DNA of 64,000 bases from Ypsolopha sequella (taxonomy: Eukaryota; Arthropoda; Insecta; Lepidoptera; Ypsolophidae), in NCBI GenBank assembly GCA_934047225.1, contig OW203992.1:5817501-5881500 (forward strand). Direction: 5' to 3'. Below are positions 22,018 through 33,312 of the stretch, in pieces. Position numbers and translations under genes: made by a program. The number at the start of each line of letters is the position of its first letter. The stretch's first letter is position 1. The notes beneath the pieces are model-generated. The model was not told the origin of the DNA. It saw only the letters and a list, made by a program, of their open reading frames with translations, and made no database searches.

Positions 22018-23361
22018 TCATATGTTACTAAAATAATCTCCACATCTTTTTGTTACTTCAAAGTTGCTATCAGCAACACAAAAATAACACTGTTTTACGC
22101 CTGTCGCATACATTTGTAGTTGCACTTGGGCCTTACATTTGTCCGTGATAACACCGTTTTTTAAATAACTGTTCGTAGTTTTTGCCTTGGTCGGGCATTT
22201 TATTTCAATAACGGCATCTTTTATTACACCATCAGGTGAAGCCGCAATCATGGGATTCTCTTGGCATACATAAAGCCCACATGAAGTGATTTTCTTTTTC
22301 AATTGATTGCCAACTGCCTTTCGGACGGATAGTTCCAAATTTCTACCTCTTTTCATTGCAGCTGTATCTGGTATTTTTGCACCCATTATAGTAGCAACCA
22401 AAGAACCATCTGGTGTATGACAAACACTTACTTCATGTGCCTTTGATGCTGTGATACGGCCATAACGCATCTCATACCACAAGCTGCTTTTGTTCTGACT
22501 CCTTGTAGCTACTTCTATGGCACTTACCGCAGCTTCAGTGAATGTTGCTTTCATCACATCTACAAGCTTATCTACATCTGCTTTAATTTCTGGAGATTGA
22601 TCCATTATAAGACAATGCAATGAATACTGCATCACATCTGTATATTTAAAATCAAGCTGATATTTTAGCAACTCACAGTTATCAATTTTTCTCTTTTTTG
22701 CTTCTGAAATAAATTCAGTATAAAGTTCTGATGTACTCGGTCTGTGAGGTACCTCCTTCTTAACCATCTGCTGCACAGTGATAAACTTCAGAGTAGTCCC
22801 TACTCTGGATAAAGTAGGCTTTTTCCAGTAGCACTCTACGGAAGTACATGCAGGTTCTTCAGTGCGACGATGGACCCACATCAAAAAAGCAACTGCATGC
22901 TTGCATCCTCCAGCTGAAGCGGCACAGTCATGGCACTGACAGCTAATAATTTCGCCATCATGTTCGTTAACAACCATCGTCACATTATATGCTTTCGCTC
23001 TCACTTTATGCTCTGGGCACATTTTACATTTAACTGTGCAAACTCCATCATTCCGGTGTAGTTGGACGTAGCCAATCGCATCGTCTCCATAAGATTTCCT
23101 AGCAGACCTGTGGAACAAAAGCAAAGACCATGAGAAAGGGATGTTACCTAAATCCAATATTTTTTTCCCTACAAAATATTTCAGTATTAGCTAAAAACAC
23201 ACCAATTTGTTGTTTCGCTGCATGATCACTAGTATTACGCGTCCAAGAACAAGAGGCCAAAGAGCCAACATATAATCGCCTCTATGAAAAGCAAATAAGG
23301 TCTTTGCCATTAGACTTATTGTGCTGGACGGGTAATAAAAAAAGTTGCTAGGGTATGCCAT
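22018..23361 (-). CDS. SWIM-finger plus YqaJ-type nuclease, second gene of ISL2EU-like element
   Basis: Two-exon model. Exon 1 (23,361-23,201) starts MAYPSNFFYYPSS and contains HRGDYMLALWPLVLGR. A 93-bp intron (GTGTTTTT to TTCCACAG) joins in frame to exon 2 (23,107-22,018), giving 416 residues. A SWIM zinc finger (CQCHDCAA..GGCKHAVAFL, about 110-130) precedes a lambda-exonuclease-like YqaJ domain: WYEMRYGRITAS (263-275), AASPDG (342-347), EIKCP (355-359) and QVQLQMYATG (381-390). These are the Asp, Glu-x-Lys and Gln motifs of the PD-(D/E)XK fold, all present. In ISL2EU transposons a YqaJ protein accompanies the transposase and may process DNA ends. The gene runs toward the transposase. No internal stop is seen, so it looks intact; an upstream non-coding exon is possible. 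Confidence 0.85.
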
Positions 23362-23417
23362 CCTCTGAAGATAAGATGGGGAACTTGGGTTATGGAGAAT
23401 AACATAAAATGAACTTT

Positions 23418-23740
23418 TAACAAAAAAATAGTAACAGACTTCAATAGTAACAGCAGTCATTCACTAAAAAGTTAATAATAATTCTACAAAGACCGATGGT
23501 ACCGAAGCAACACTTTTGCCGACTTCTTTCTTCCTGAAACGTTATGTTATCTAGAAGTCGGCGTTCTTATATTGGTTTTTTTTATGTTGCTATATCGTAG
23601 GAAATACGCTGACTTTTAGATAACATGTTTCAGGACATATGGAGTAAAAGCGCCCAAAAAAAAAAAAAAACAGTCTAATTGAGAACCTCCTCCTTTTTTG
23701 AAGTCGGTTAATAAAGAAAGGTCCAAACATGGGAATCTCT
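23418..23740 (+). mobile_element. Diverged, deleted copy C of the 8-bp-TSD element
   Basis: Shares ACCGATGGTACCGAA, CTTCTTTCTTCCTGAAA and TAGAAGTCGGCG, and the closing TGAAGTCGGTTAA, with copies A and B. Both ends and most of the interior are missing. It sits just upstream of the YqaJ gene. Confidence 0.7.
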
Positions 23741-23799
23741 GTATTAACAAACGTTATATAAAAAAGTATTTACATAATATTAAAAACAACAGCAGAATA

Positions 23800-24060
23800 C
23801 TGTACCTATCTTAACTTTGTTAATTTGGAAAGAAATGTGCTTTCCTTTTTGCATGTTATAGTTATACTTATATAGCGTCTTATAAGTGACGGAGTTGCAA
23901 TTATTAATGTAGAAGTTTCAGTGTAAATATTAGAATAACAATGAAGTCATTGGTTTTCAGGAATTAATGAAACTACCGGTGAAGTACTCCCAGGGAGGAA
24001 TCGCAAATAAGCCGTCCTGGTAAATCGCAAAGAAGGCAATGAGGATCCACAAATATTGTG
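23800..24060 (+). repeat. Terminal-exon repeat family, copy 2
   Basis: Resembles the copies at 13,385 and 25,085 (GGAAAGAAATGTGC, TTTTTGCATGTTATAG, TTGGTTTTCAGG) but is more diverged. After the acceptor-like site no long frame remains. Confidence 0.45.
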
Positions 24061-25080
24061 ATTTTAAATGTAGTATGAATAAAGTTTATATACAATCCTA
24101 AATAGTATTTTTTTTTTTTGTTTTACGACCAAAAATTAAAGTAGCAATTAAATTAATTAGTTGTCGCTACGCGTAGTGCGTGACGTTACTACTACTACTA
24201 AGTTCGGACTAATTTCGGAACCGCAGGGTGGGGACTTTTATATACGAGTCCATTAGGGCTACTTAATGGTCGAAGCATATAAAGTGCTTTTCTCAAAACT
24301 AAAACGAGTAATTGTATATAATATATTATTACTTTTCGCTCTCATATAAATAAATTGTAGTGATGAAAGTTGGGCCTGCATGAGTTCCTCCGACAGAACA
24401 TGAAAATCTCGTTTATAGAGTTAATATATGATATTAGTTTGTAAGTAAAACAATAACATTTCTTAAAAGTTTGTTTTAAGTTTTTTTTTTAAGATTGTGT
24501 GGTATTGTGATTAAGATAACGCCTTAGCGCGGGTAATGAAGTTTCTATAAATAAGTAATATAGAAGTCACATTACTCATATTGGGGCAAAATTTCGTTTG
24601 ACAGTTGTCAAATGTCAGAAACTGTCATCGGTCAGAATGTACTTGAAATACAGTTCATTAGAGCCAAAACATGGGTAATTTTACATCATCCGTTCTGAAG
24701 ATACGGCCAATAAAATAAATCTGTCAGTTATACTGAACTATACTAATACTGAACTATTGGCGTCAATTGCCACAGATCAAAATGCTTTTCAATTTGAAAT
24801 TTCTAAACAAGAGAAAAATAGTTAAGTTATGCACTTTGCGCTAAGCTACTGTAGTTTACATTAAGAAATTTTCGCGATATATTTTGTACCACTACATCGA
24901 GTTGTTAATTAAGCACCTTAACTAACTTACTTAATTCTTGTAATTTTTCTTAAAATATAGAATACATTAATATATTTTTTTTAAACGATTAATTTATTTT
25001 GTAGTAAATAGAAATAGTATTATAGAAATAATAGAAACCTGTCGACTGAGACAACACTAGTAGTCTACAGCAGATATCTT
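24061..25080. other. Gene-free; contains one arm of a foldback family
   Basis: The segment at about 24,735-24,860 matches the right arm of the foldback at 45,111-45,853 (GATCAAAATGCTTTTCAATT, TTATGCACTTTGCGCTAAGC). Nothing else is recognised. Confidence 0.5.
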
Positions 25081-25084
25081 TGTC

Positions 25085-25376
25085 AATTTGAAAGAAATAT
25101 GTACATCCTTTTTGTATGTTAAAGCATCATAAAAGTAGCGACGTTTCAATTACACATAAAAAAAAAAATCTGTGTTAATGTTAGAATTACATTGTAGCCT
25201 TTGTTTTTCAGGCCTCTAATCACTAGGTGGTCTAGGTGATCAAGGTGGTCAAGGTAGGCAAGACGACAACACATCAATATCTGGATCTAGACACCAAGTT
25301 GAAGCTAACGAACCAAGTTTAACGAGCGAAGATTTTTCAAATTATGGTTAACCATGTTAATTATGATGTGTTGAAT
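25085..25376 (+). repeat. Terminal-exon repeat family, copy 3
   Basis: Uninterrupted version of the 13.4-kb copy. A TTTTTCAG acceptor leads to a frame LGGLGDQGGQG, then DDNTSISGSRHQVEANEPSL TSEDFSNYG and a stop, with AATAAAG 30 bp on as a possible polyadenylation signal. The tail is acidic and Gly/Ser-rich. Gene not recognised. Confidence 0.5.
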
Positions 25377-25719
25377 AAAGAAACCAGAGTATTTAAACTA
25401 ATTTGAATTTAATAACTTGTAGTAGTTTTAAAAAAATAAAAAAAGGTTTTAACAAAAGTATGCTGCACCATCAAGGCGCAAGACAAAGTTCTAATGGCCA
25501 ACAACGAGCGGCCCCGCATCCCCTGCGTCTCCCGCGACACCCCGTTGCGTAAGAGCAGCGACAATATAACCCGACCAAATAAAAATGACGTTTTTTAAAA
25601 TGTAATAAATTGTAATTTTGCCTTCAATTAAACACAAAAATACACGAAAGTGATGTAAAACAGCCGTGTGCACACTAATCTACTTGTTTCAACTATAAGG
25701 ATTTTACCTGGAAGCTGCT

Positions 25720-26470
25720 ATCATACAAGCTTTTCAAATGAAAATGCGCATTTAAAAAATCATTAAAAATAAGTTTTCCCTCGTAGAACTTCCGGAACCC
25801 TAACAAGTGTTAGACAACAGTCTCTTGTATACAGCTGTACAGGTGTCATGCTGTAACAAATCATCTGGAAGCTGTGATAGTCCATATTCTTTCTTTTAAA
25901 ATAAAGTTTCACATTTAAAACCTAATAAAAACAACTTTCCCTCGTACGCCTTCAAAAAAACATTCAAATCATAGACACTGGCTTCTGGTATACATTTGTG
26001 TAGGTCTCCAGCTGTAGCAAATCATCTGGAAATTTTAATAATTAAAAATGGATACACGTCTTTAGAAATCAATGACAAATAAGTTTTCCTTCTTACGACT
26101 CTAAAAATACGTTCAGGTCATAGCAAATGATCTTTGGTATACACCTGTAAGGGTCTCATGCTGTAGCAAATCATCTGGTATTAGTGAAAAATCATACAAC
26201 TTTTTCAAATGAAAATGCGCATTTAAAATTCATTAAAAATAAGTTATCCCTCGTATGACTTCTGGAACTCCTACAAGTGATAGACAACAGTCTTTTGTAT
26301 ATAGCTGCTGTACAGGTGTCATGCTGTAGCAAATCATCTGGAAGCTATGATAGTCCATATACTTTCTTTAAAAAAAATTGCATATTTAAAACCTAATAAA
26401 AAACAGCTTTCCCTCGTACGACTTCAAAAATACATTTAAATTAAAGACAATGGCTTCTGATAAACAAAGA
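25720..26470. repeat. Satellite of about 155-bp units with about 470-bp higher-order period
   Basis: Units carry TCCCTCGTA..ACTTC, then TGTATACA..TGT..GGTCTCATGCTGTAGC and AAATCATCTGG. Unit starts are near 25,790, 25,940, 26,090, 26,250 and 26,412. The first and fourth are most alike (AAATGAAAATGCGCATTTAA in both), giving a three-unit super-repeat. Confidence 0.85.
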
Positions 26471-26473
26471 CAA

Positions 26474-26830
26474 AGACGTCTGGATTCTATCCAGGTGGGT
26501 CTCATGTGCTACTTAATGATCTGGATTGTTCTACGTCTCAAAAACTTTTATATTTGAAACGAGCAAAAAAAAAATCGTTAGAAAAACCCTGAACCTGACT
26601 TGAACCAAAACTCACAAAAAGTTATAAGACACCGACGTCTGGATTCTATCCAGGTGGGTCTGATGTACTACTTAATGACTTGGATTGTTCTACGTCCTAA
26701 AAACCTGTATTTTTGGAACGAGCAAATAAAAAATGATTAAAAAAGACCTGAACCTGAGTTGAACCCAAGCTCACAAAATTTCAAAGACACAAGCGTCTGG
26801 ATTCTATCTTGGTGGATCGGTAGCCTAAGC
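26474..26830. repeat. 159-bp tandem repeat, 2.2 copies
   Basis: CGTCTGGATTCTATCCAGGT recurs at about 26,475, 26,635 and (diverged) 26,794, with ACTTAATGA.CTGGATTGTTC and AACCTGA.TTGAACC between. It follows directly on the 155-bp satellite and has a similar unit length. Confidence 0.85.
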
Positions 26831-27014
26831 ATGAAAACTGTTCCGTATAGGTAGTTGCGTTTCAAACTACATCGGAAAAATTTACATCCTAAGAATGTCC
26901 CCCGCCACTAGGGATGTACTTTTTGACTTTGACACTATCCAGTCCCAAAAAAAAATTGTTTCGACCACATCTTCGTAACGGAAGGTGGTACAGCCCTAGG
27001 GGTCGAACCAGGGT

Positions 27015-27555
27015 CCCTGAAGTTGTAGTGCACTTATAGATATATGATAATTAAATGTGCTTATAATATTGTACACATTTTGTACAATTATGTACAGCAA
27101 AAAAATAATTTTGTATCCCTCTAATTACGTCACAGTTTTCATTTGAAGTTTTGTAAAAAAGTGCACTACAACTTGACCCTGGAGTGCACTATCTCTGAAA
27201 ATGAAAACTTTTTATACATTCGCGTACTTTGAATTTTGTACAATTATGTACAACCAAAAAATAATTTTGTATCATTCAAATTGCCCCGAAAAATTTGATT
27301 CAAAGTTTGTTAAAAAAGTGCACACCAACTTGAGGCTTTTTCAAAACTATATATTTGGGGTAGTTATGACCCGTTTTAGAAAGGCCTAATTATGTACATT
27401 TTTGTACAAATTTTGTATCTCCGAGAAAATGTATAGTTTTCTGGCAAATTCATTATTCATGGATAAAGATAGTGGAACTGATATACCACATATACTTTTG
27501 TATTCGCTAAGATATTAGTAATACCTGTATATTGGATTCTGATATGCTAATATCA
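27015..27555 (+). repeat. Left arm of long inverted repeat
   Basis: Nearly identical, reversed, to the right arm at 34,148-34,695. The outer about 420 bp differ at only a few sites; the inner part diverges. Each arm contains two related sub-units with GTGCACT, TTTGTACAATTATGTACA and AAAAAATAATTTTGTAT. A 62-codon frame inside is the same in both arms except for one residue; it is not a recognised protein. Confidence 0.9.
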
Positions 27556-28883
27556 CAATTAAGAGTTGCAATATAAGCGTCCGTACATTTAGACCATAAC
27601 TATCTTATCCGTTCGGTTGTGCTTTATTGTTGACGATGTAAGGACCATTTTGTATTGCATTTATATCATGTCGTCCAGGGAGTGGAATTTTTCAAATACA
27701 ACAAAACTATGTACTTCTAGCTAGAGTCTTTTAGTTTTCATTACTGTGTATTTACATTTATTATTATAGTTCGCAAAAAATGATTTACACGAATGAATGT
27801 AAAATAAAAAGGAGGGCTTATCTATTGTGTTCATATAGTGTTACAATAAGGTCATAAAAACAGAAGTCCTGTTTTAACAAAAAATATGAATTGGGTACGA
27901 TTTATGAATGGCACGTTCCTGGCCGGGCCCACTTGGTGTTTTTTTTCTGTTGTGCAAATAATTTGTTTTGAACTATGCTATTTTGTTTTAATACATTATT
28001 ATGGTTTATCACATGGTGTCCATTTTTCGAATACCAAAAAAAAGTATGACTATGAATAACTTCTCGGCTCTTTAAGTTTTTACTACATAGTGTGTGTCTA
28101 CATGTATTATTGTATGCTCAATAATAATTAGTTTTATTAATTATTATTATTATCATGATGTGTCCAATTTTCTTTTACCTTTTAAGTATTTGTATTTAAC
28201 CATTAACTTTGATCAGTTTTAACCGTAAGTATATAATTATTAATAAATAAGAGATAAGATGCAATTATCTTAATTGATACTTACCTACTCTACACTTTCC
28301 CAAAAGGCGTGTGAAAATAAAATTAGTTTACATTTTTTAAAATTTACAACAGCGTAATTTGTAATTGATCTTTAAACAAAAGCAAATTTTATAGATATTT
28401 ATACGGATTAACATGCAAATTTTTCGGGTCTCAATGCTCAATCGACTCAACAGCTTACGAAAAAAAAAAAAAAAATACTTTAAATAATTTTAACATGTCA
28501 AAGATAAAAGTAATTAGATTGATTTATCATGAATAAAGCCTTTCGCTGTGTAATTACATTCTCTCGTTAGAAGTTTGAATAATTTATTTTTAAATACATA
28601 AATACTGATATATTATTAGTTTTTCGGAATCTTAGTAAATAATTTAGGGCCCATGATAAATATTTTCTCATTATTTAGTTTTCATTAATATCTGATTCAA
28701 ACCTAACTACTTACTAATGTTTGTAAAAGTATTACGGTTTTATTTTGTTGCAGTGGTATGTTTATACTCTAAAAACTTTCTTTTCTCTCAAAACAGTTGA
28801 ATCATAAGTAGTAAGAGCCCTAAACACTGCCCTTGTATGATGTGGAAACAATTAAAGAGAAAGGAGTAACGGTAATTTTAAAA
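27556..28883. other. Gene-free, AT-rich
   Basis: Contains loosely similar segments near 27,640 and 28,010 (CAT.TCGTCCA, TTTAGTTTTCATTACTGTG versus TTTAAGTTTTTACTACATAG), perhaps an old duplication. No gene. Confidence 0.4.
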
Positions 28884-29159
28884 CAGGAGCTCCAAACTTT
28901 TTAGCCTGAGGGCCATAGTGACTCCTCCATTATGTCCCTAGGGGCAAAACCAAGATTGCATTTTTTAACACAAACTTTAAATGTCCGTGTTTCTTAATTG
29001 GTAGTTAAAATCATACACTACTAATTTGTATGACTGACCATTATTGTATATTTAGTCTACTGTCAAAATGTTTGTTGAAAACGGACAATCAAGTGGCTTC
29101 CTTAGGTTTACGCGCAATTTTTTTTTATAGGGCTAGCTGGTGATATGTAATGTTACACA

Positions 29160-29366
29160 ATGAAAATTATTTATATAACCAAATTCATATTGAAGACTGT
29201 TACTTGTCAGTATCGAATGTTCAATGACCCTTTTTGTGAAATTCGTAAATTATTTTTTTCGTGTTATGGGAGGTCAACAATTTATTTTGAAAAATTAGCA
29301 ATGTGTTATCGATCCCTGATACTCATCACTTACCAAGCCTACAGTATGAATTTGGCTGCATAAATA
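29160..29366. mobile_element. 200-bp foldback MITE, copy 1
   Basis: About 50-bp imperfect TIRs. The left arm reads TTATTTATATAACCAAATTC and the right TGAATTTGGCTGCATAAATA. Relatives lie at 38,513-38,815 and, split, at 49,885 and 56,250. A 67-codon frame crosses it but shows no protein motif. Confidence 0.75.
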
Positions 29367-29540
29367 AATGTAAGCTCATGTATGACAATCCTTGTATTTT
29401 TTTAATTGGTCGTTAACAGCATAAACTACAAACATCTGATTATTATATTGTATATAAAAAAAAAAATTGTTTACGTGAACAAACAGACAACAAAAAAAAG
29501 CACTCTTATCTGACTTATAAATGTAATTTCTTACTATTAT

Positions 29541-29592
29541 GCATAGACTAATAAATACAAATAAATAAATACTTGTATTTATTAGTCTATGC
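29541..29592. repeat. Perfect 20-bp hairpin
   Basis: GCATAGACTAATAAATACAA and its exact reverse complement surround a 12-bp AT loop. It stands alone in AT-rich sequence. It may be a tiny MITE. Confidence 0.85.
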
Positions 29593-29879
29593 TATTAAGT
29601 AACGTTGAAGACCAATGTAGGCTAAACCTGAGTTATGGCCTCCAGCGCCTTCTCACAGGCCAAGTTAACATAGAGATACAGCAATATATAGGCACTTTAC
29701 TAAACGCAATATTATTCGGTAGATGTAGATAAGGTAATGATTTTATATAGTATTTGACATGAGTGTGAGAGTGTGAACGTTGAAATATCAGTGTGGATAA
29801 TATTAATATATACATTATATGTATTATTATTTAAATATATGAGAAGATGGACACAGAAAATCGTGTAAAATAATTTACG

Positions 29880-30720
29880 GAGAGAAAAAAAAATTTAAGA
29901 CTTTATTGACCTGTCACAATAAGAGACTCTATATTGTAGTAATTCTGGGTAAAGAGCCAATATTTTGTTGTCTTACAAGCGTGACGTGTCATTGGATATA
30001 ATCTCTAGTATATTATTTAACTTATTGTAGACAAATGGTCCTAGAAATGAAAAGAAACGTTGGGCAAAGGAAGTTGTACACCATTTTGCTTTAAAAACCA
30101 AGTCATTTCTTCTTTTATTTATATGCAAATCTAAGTCAAACGAGGATTTTGAATGTTGTTTAAATATTAATTGCTGAATATATAGTTGACGAATAGTAAG
30201 AACTTTACATTCGCTATACAATAACTCAGTGGGGTATCTAAAAGGCTTAAATGACATCACTTTTAATATTGATCTTTGGGCTCTCTCGAGTTTGAGTAAT
30301 TTTGTCTTGCAGGCACCACCCCAGGCAAGAATACAGTAGTTAAGGATTGACTGACCAAGTAAAAGGTATACTGTTTTTAAAAGATCATGAGAGGCTATGT
30401 GACGCAAAGTCTTAAAAAGAAATATGAGTGTTCGTGCTCTGACGGTTAGAGCATCAATATGCGGTGTCCAGGTAAGTTTGTCATCTAAAAGTACTCCAAG
30501 GTATTTAATAGTCGATACCCTCGTGAGATGTATGCAAGAGCAGTATTGAGAGTAGTTCAAACTGCAAGTGTGAGCCCGAAGTGTTATATTTCTGCGTTTG
30601 TTGTTTCTGATTGAGAAAGACAAAAACTTACTTTTATTCAGTTCAGGGAAAGTAAATTTTCTTGTAACCAGCACATATATAAACGTACATTGTAGATTTT
30701 AGTGAAATTTTAGTGAGCTG
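29880..30720 (-). mobile_element. 5'-truncated LINE fragment
   Basis: Contains the 233-codon reverse-transcriptase remnant; the 3' side (29,880-29,972) looks like a short untranslated end with A-rich sequence at its border. It lies inside the hAT relic. Confidence 0.7.
29973..30674 (-). pseudogene. LINE reverse transcriptase, C-terminal part
   Basis: 233 codons from MLVTRKFTFPELNKSKFLSF to a normal stop. TIKYLGVLLDDKLTWTPHID matches the conserved block following the catalytic palm of CR1/Jockey-like LINE polymerases. SILNYCILAWGG and LLKLERAQRSILKVM are the next family blocks, and FLGPFVYNKLNNILEI is the usual C-terminal YNKLP-like block. The FADD catalytic motif and endonuclease are missing, so it cannot be active. 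The frame is uninterrupted, so the insertion is not very old. The start codon is an accident of truncation. Confidence 0.8.
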
Positions 30721-30810
30721 CCATGCTTATCGGGCACTCTACTGTGTGGGCCAGATTTGTGGAGCGTGGGGACCGGTATTGGCCCGCGGGCCGTAGTTTG
30801 TAGACTCCTG

Positions 30811-31350
30811 TTTTATAACATGTTTAAATAGTAAACAATCAGAACCAAATGCAATTAAAGGTGTAATTTTGGTTGTCTTTTAGTCGGCTGGGTGCAAACT
30901 TATATTTATTTTGTTCGTTAATTTCTGTTTTGTTTGTCTGAGTATTCTGAGTGCAGTATTGCCAAAACTCGTGGAAATTGAACGCCGTGGAAGTCTAAGT
31001 ATAGAGAGTAAAAATAGTTAAAAGTTAAAAAGACCACTTAGAAGATGAAGAGCGCTAAGTGTTGGATTATTTCACAGTAGACTTTGAAGAAAATAAACTT
31101 GCAAATGTTCTATTTGCAAATTACCCAAATGAATGAATGCCGGGTTCATAAAATAACTAAGCCCGTTTTTAGTAGGTTGTGGGTTGCAAATAAAAAAAAA
31201 TATATCTCTATCGATTGGTGTTTTTAACTAGTTATTAAAAATTTCGAAGTAGCATGTACTTTTGCGTATTTCAAAATATAATAATTCCATGTTTTTACAA
31301 ACATAAAATCACAAAGTCCAATTGAATGAATAACTATATCCAGAGACTTT
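30811..31350. other. No recognisable feature
   Basis: AT-rich. The last 12 bases are the left TSD of the neighbouring retroelement. Confidence 0.4.
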
Positions 31351-31710
31351 CTATCCGTCCATCCATCAGCCTAGTTCGTCCACTGCTGGACATAAGCCTT
31401 TCCAGGACTTTGCCACTCCCGACGGTCATCCTGGAAGAATTGCCCATACTCACACACGCTGGGCAGGCGGGTTGGTGATCGCGGTGCCAGAACCCTCGCA
31501 GCAGTGACGCATCAGTCTGTTCCATATAAGGCCCGGCTATAAGGGATAGATATACCGCCATCCATCGGTCCCAGGTATGGTGGGCCTCCTAGTTTGTTGC
31601 CTGAGAGCTGTCCTCTTATTGACCCCCGAATTACTTCGAGGGGATCTCCAAGTAAGATGGTGGTACCTCCACAGTCAAGTCCGGCATCATCTCTACCACC
31701 TTGTAAAGAC
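31351..31710 (-). mobile_element. 360-bp short retroelement, copy 1 (12-bp TSD)
   Basis: TCCAGAGACTTT lies on both sides (31,339-31,350 and 31,711-31,722). Read on the minus strand it begins ACAAGGTGGTAGAG and ends CCAGCAGTGGACGAACTAGG CTGATGGATGG, a LINE-type lepidopteran 3' tail. Copy 2 at 45,167-45,523 starts within a few bases of the same point, suggesting a unit of defined length rather than random truncation. The minus-strand frame over it has stops in the related copy and is not a gene. Confidence 0.8.
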
Positions 31711-31722
31711 TCCAGAGACTTT

Positions 31723-33312
31723 AGAAAGAAATAACTAAGCCCTTCAAGATTTTTGTCAAGTTCTAGCTACTAGCAATATCGATAAACGAAATGTCAAAGC
31801 TGCACTTTTTTTTTCCTGGGCATAAAAGAAACTTATAATGATGTGTTTCTTTTATTCCTAAGACAATAAGTTTATTTGATGAGTAAAAATAAAATTACAA
31901 AGATATTATTTTTTTGTAAAATGGATTTAGTTATTTTATGGACTGCAGGCTATGAGCTTGAGGCGGACCGCATTAATTGCGGACCAAAAATGCTAAAAAC
32001 TACTCAAAAATGCGTATGTGCACCTGAGTAGATTCTGCCACCACCAGTGAAGTGTGAGGCGGCTAACTATGAAAATTTCCAGGGTCTGTACTCCAACTTA
32101 TACAAGGGATATCAATTTAATCGAAGGTTAATTAATCGTGTCTAAAAATTTTTTAATAATATCAGGCTGATTTACGTTAGTACCAACAAAGCGAACGTAG
32201 GTATTAGGGCCCTACTTGTTTTTTATCAGTTTTTTTTTTGCTGATTGTACAAAATGCTCCAGGTGGCGGCCAGCAAACCCTGTTTATTTTGATGTAGTTT
32301 TTTTTCTACACAACGACGAATTGGTCACGTCTTGTTACTCGGTACGAAAGGTTACCGACTGTACGCCCATAGTCTATATATCTAGTCAAGGAGTCACTTC
32401 TGTTAAATTGAAATACAAAAATTGACGTGTCAATGAATACAAATAATTTTCGAGATGTCAGATGAAATAAATAAAATTACTAAAATTTTATTGTTTGTGA
32501 ACAAACAACACTTAAGCACAAAAAAAAACCAAACGAAGCTGTGAATTGAATTTTATTCGTAAAATCTAATCTTTATTGAGATTTTGAGATAAATGAGTAG
32601 AAACAATAATTTATTATTGCCTACCCAGGCGGTCAGTTACCAGTCAGTTGTTCGACAGACAAGAGTTCGGAGAACAATAAAACATCTGGACTGGTGTTTC
32701 CTAGCATCAAAGGGTCGATCGGTCGCGCTCGCACAATGTCAAAAACAAAACATTTGGCTTACCATTTTTTGTCTAACCGACTTTCTCCAGAAACAAAAAT
32801 ACTAAATATATGCACTTGCGTATTATTATTTTTTCTAACTCCCCGACGCACATCCACTTCCGGATTCAGCCTACTAAATGTTGTCTCGCTCACTTGCATT
32901 GAATTTCAATAGTAACTAACCGATATTCTCCAACATAATATTACAGAGAGCAGCCTTAGTTCAAATAAAAATGTTGGTTTGAGACAGCAGCCGAGTATTA
33001 CACAGCAAGTAATTTTATCCAAACGATATTGAAAGATGTTGAATATCGGGTCTGATGCTAAAGATGCAAGCTCATCATTTTCTACAAGTAAAAAAGATAC
33101 ATTAAATATTTATTTCAAGAATTTGAGTTCATTGACGAATTTGCTCGGACGCTTTACAATTCTAACTGGGATATTGGCATAGGGTTGTCATCTCCTAATT
33201 TTGAAATCCAGGATTTGAAAGCGGAAATACAATATGGTTTAACAGGACAATATGGTTTAAAAACAGAATGCAGTATAAGAGTGGTAGTTAGATTACTAAT
33301 AGGTCATTAACA
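31723..33312. other. Gene-free stretch
   Basis: Short frames near 32.2 and 32.6 kb lack recognisable motifs. A possible old TIR (ATAGGGTTGTCATCTCC, near 33,183) faces GGTAACCCTATAT near 34,140. Confidence 0.4.

Larger units (their letters stand above)
28884..30810. mobile_element. hAT-type relic hosting other insertions
   Basis: The left end CAGGAGCTCCAAACTTTTTA and the right end GTAGTTTGTAGACTCCTG, with GGCCCGCGGGCC beside it, form the CAGG.GTC..CAAACTACGG type of TIR familiar from hAT (Charlie-like) elements. Flanks TTTTAAAA and TTTTATAA are an 8-bp TSD with one difference. No hAT transposase remains; the interior holds a MITE, a hairpin and a LINE piece. Confidence 0.7.

Noticed and set aside
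17400..24110. TIRs of the ISL2EU-like element (AATACTATTTAG at 17,448 against CTAAATAGTATT near 24,098)
   Set aside because: Only 12 AT-rich bases match and the flanks do not; chance is likely, so no borders are called.
27201..27389. Conserved 62-residue protein in both inverted arms
   Set aside because: Identity reflects near-identical DNA arms; there is no domain and the frame sits over internal sub-repeats.
32216..32912. Three short plus-strand frames as host exons
   Set aside because: No splice-consistent partner, family motif or codon pattern.
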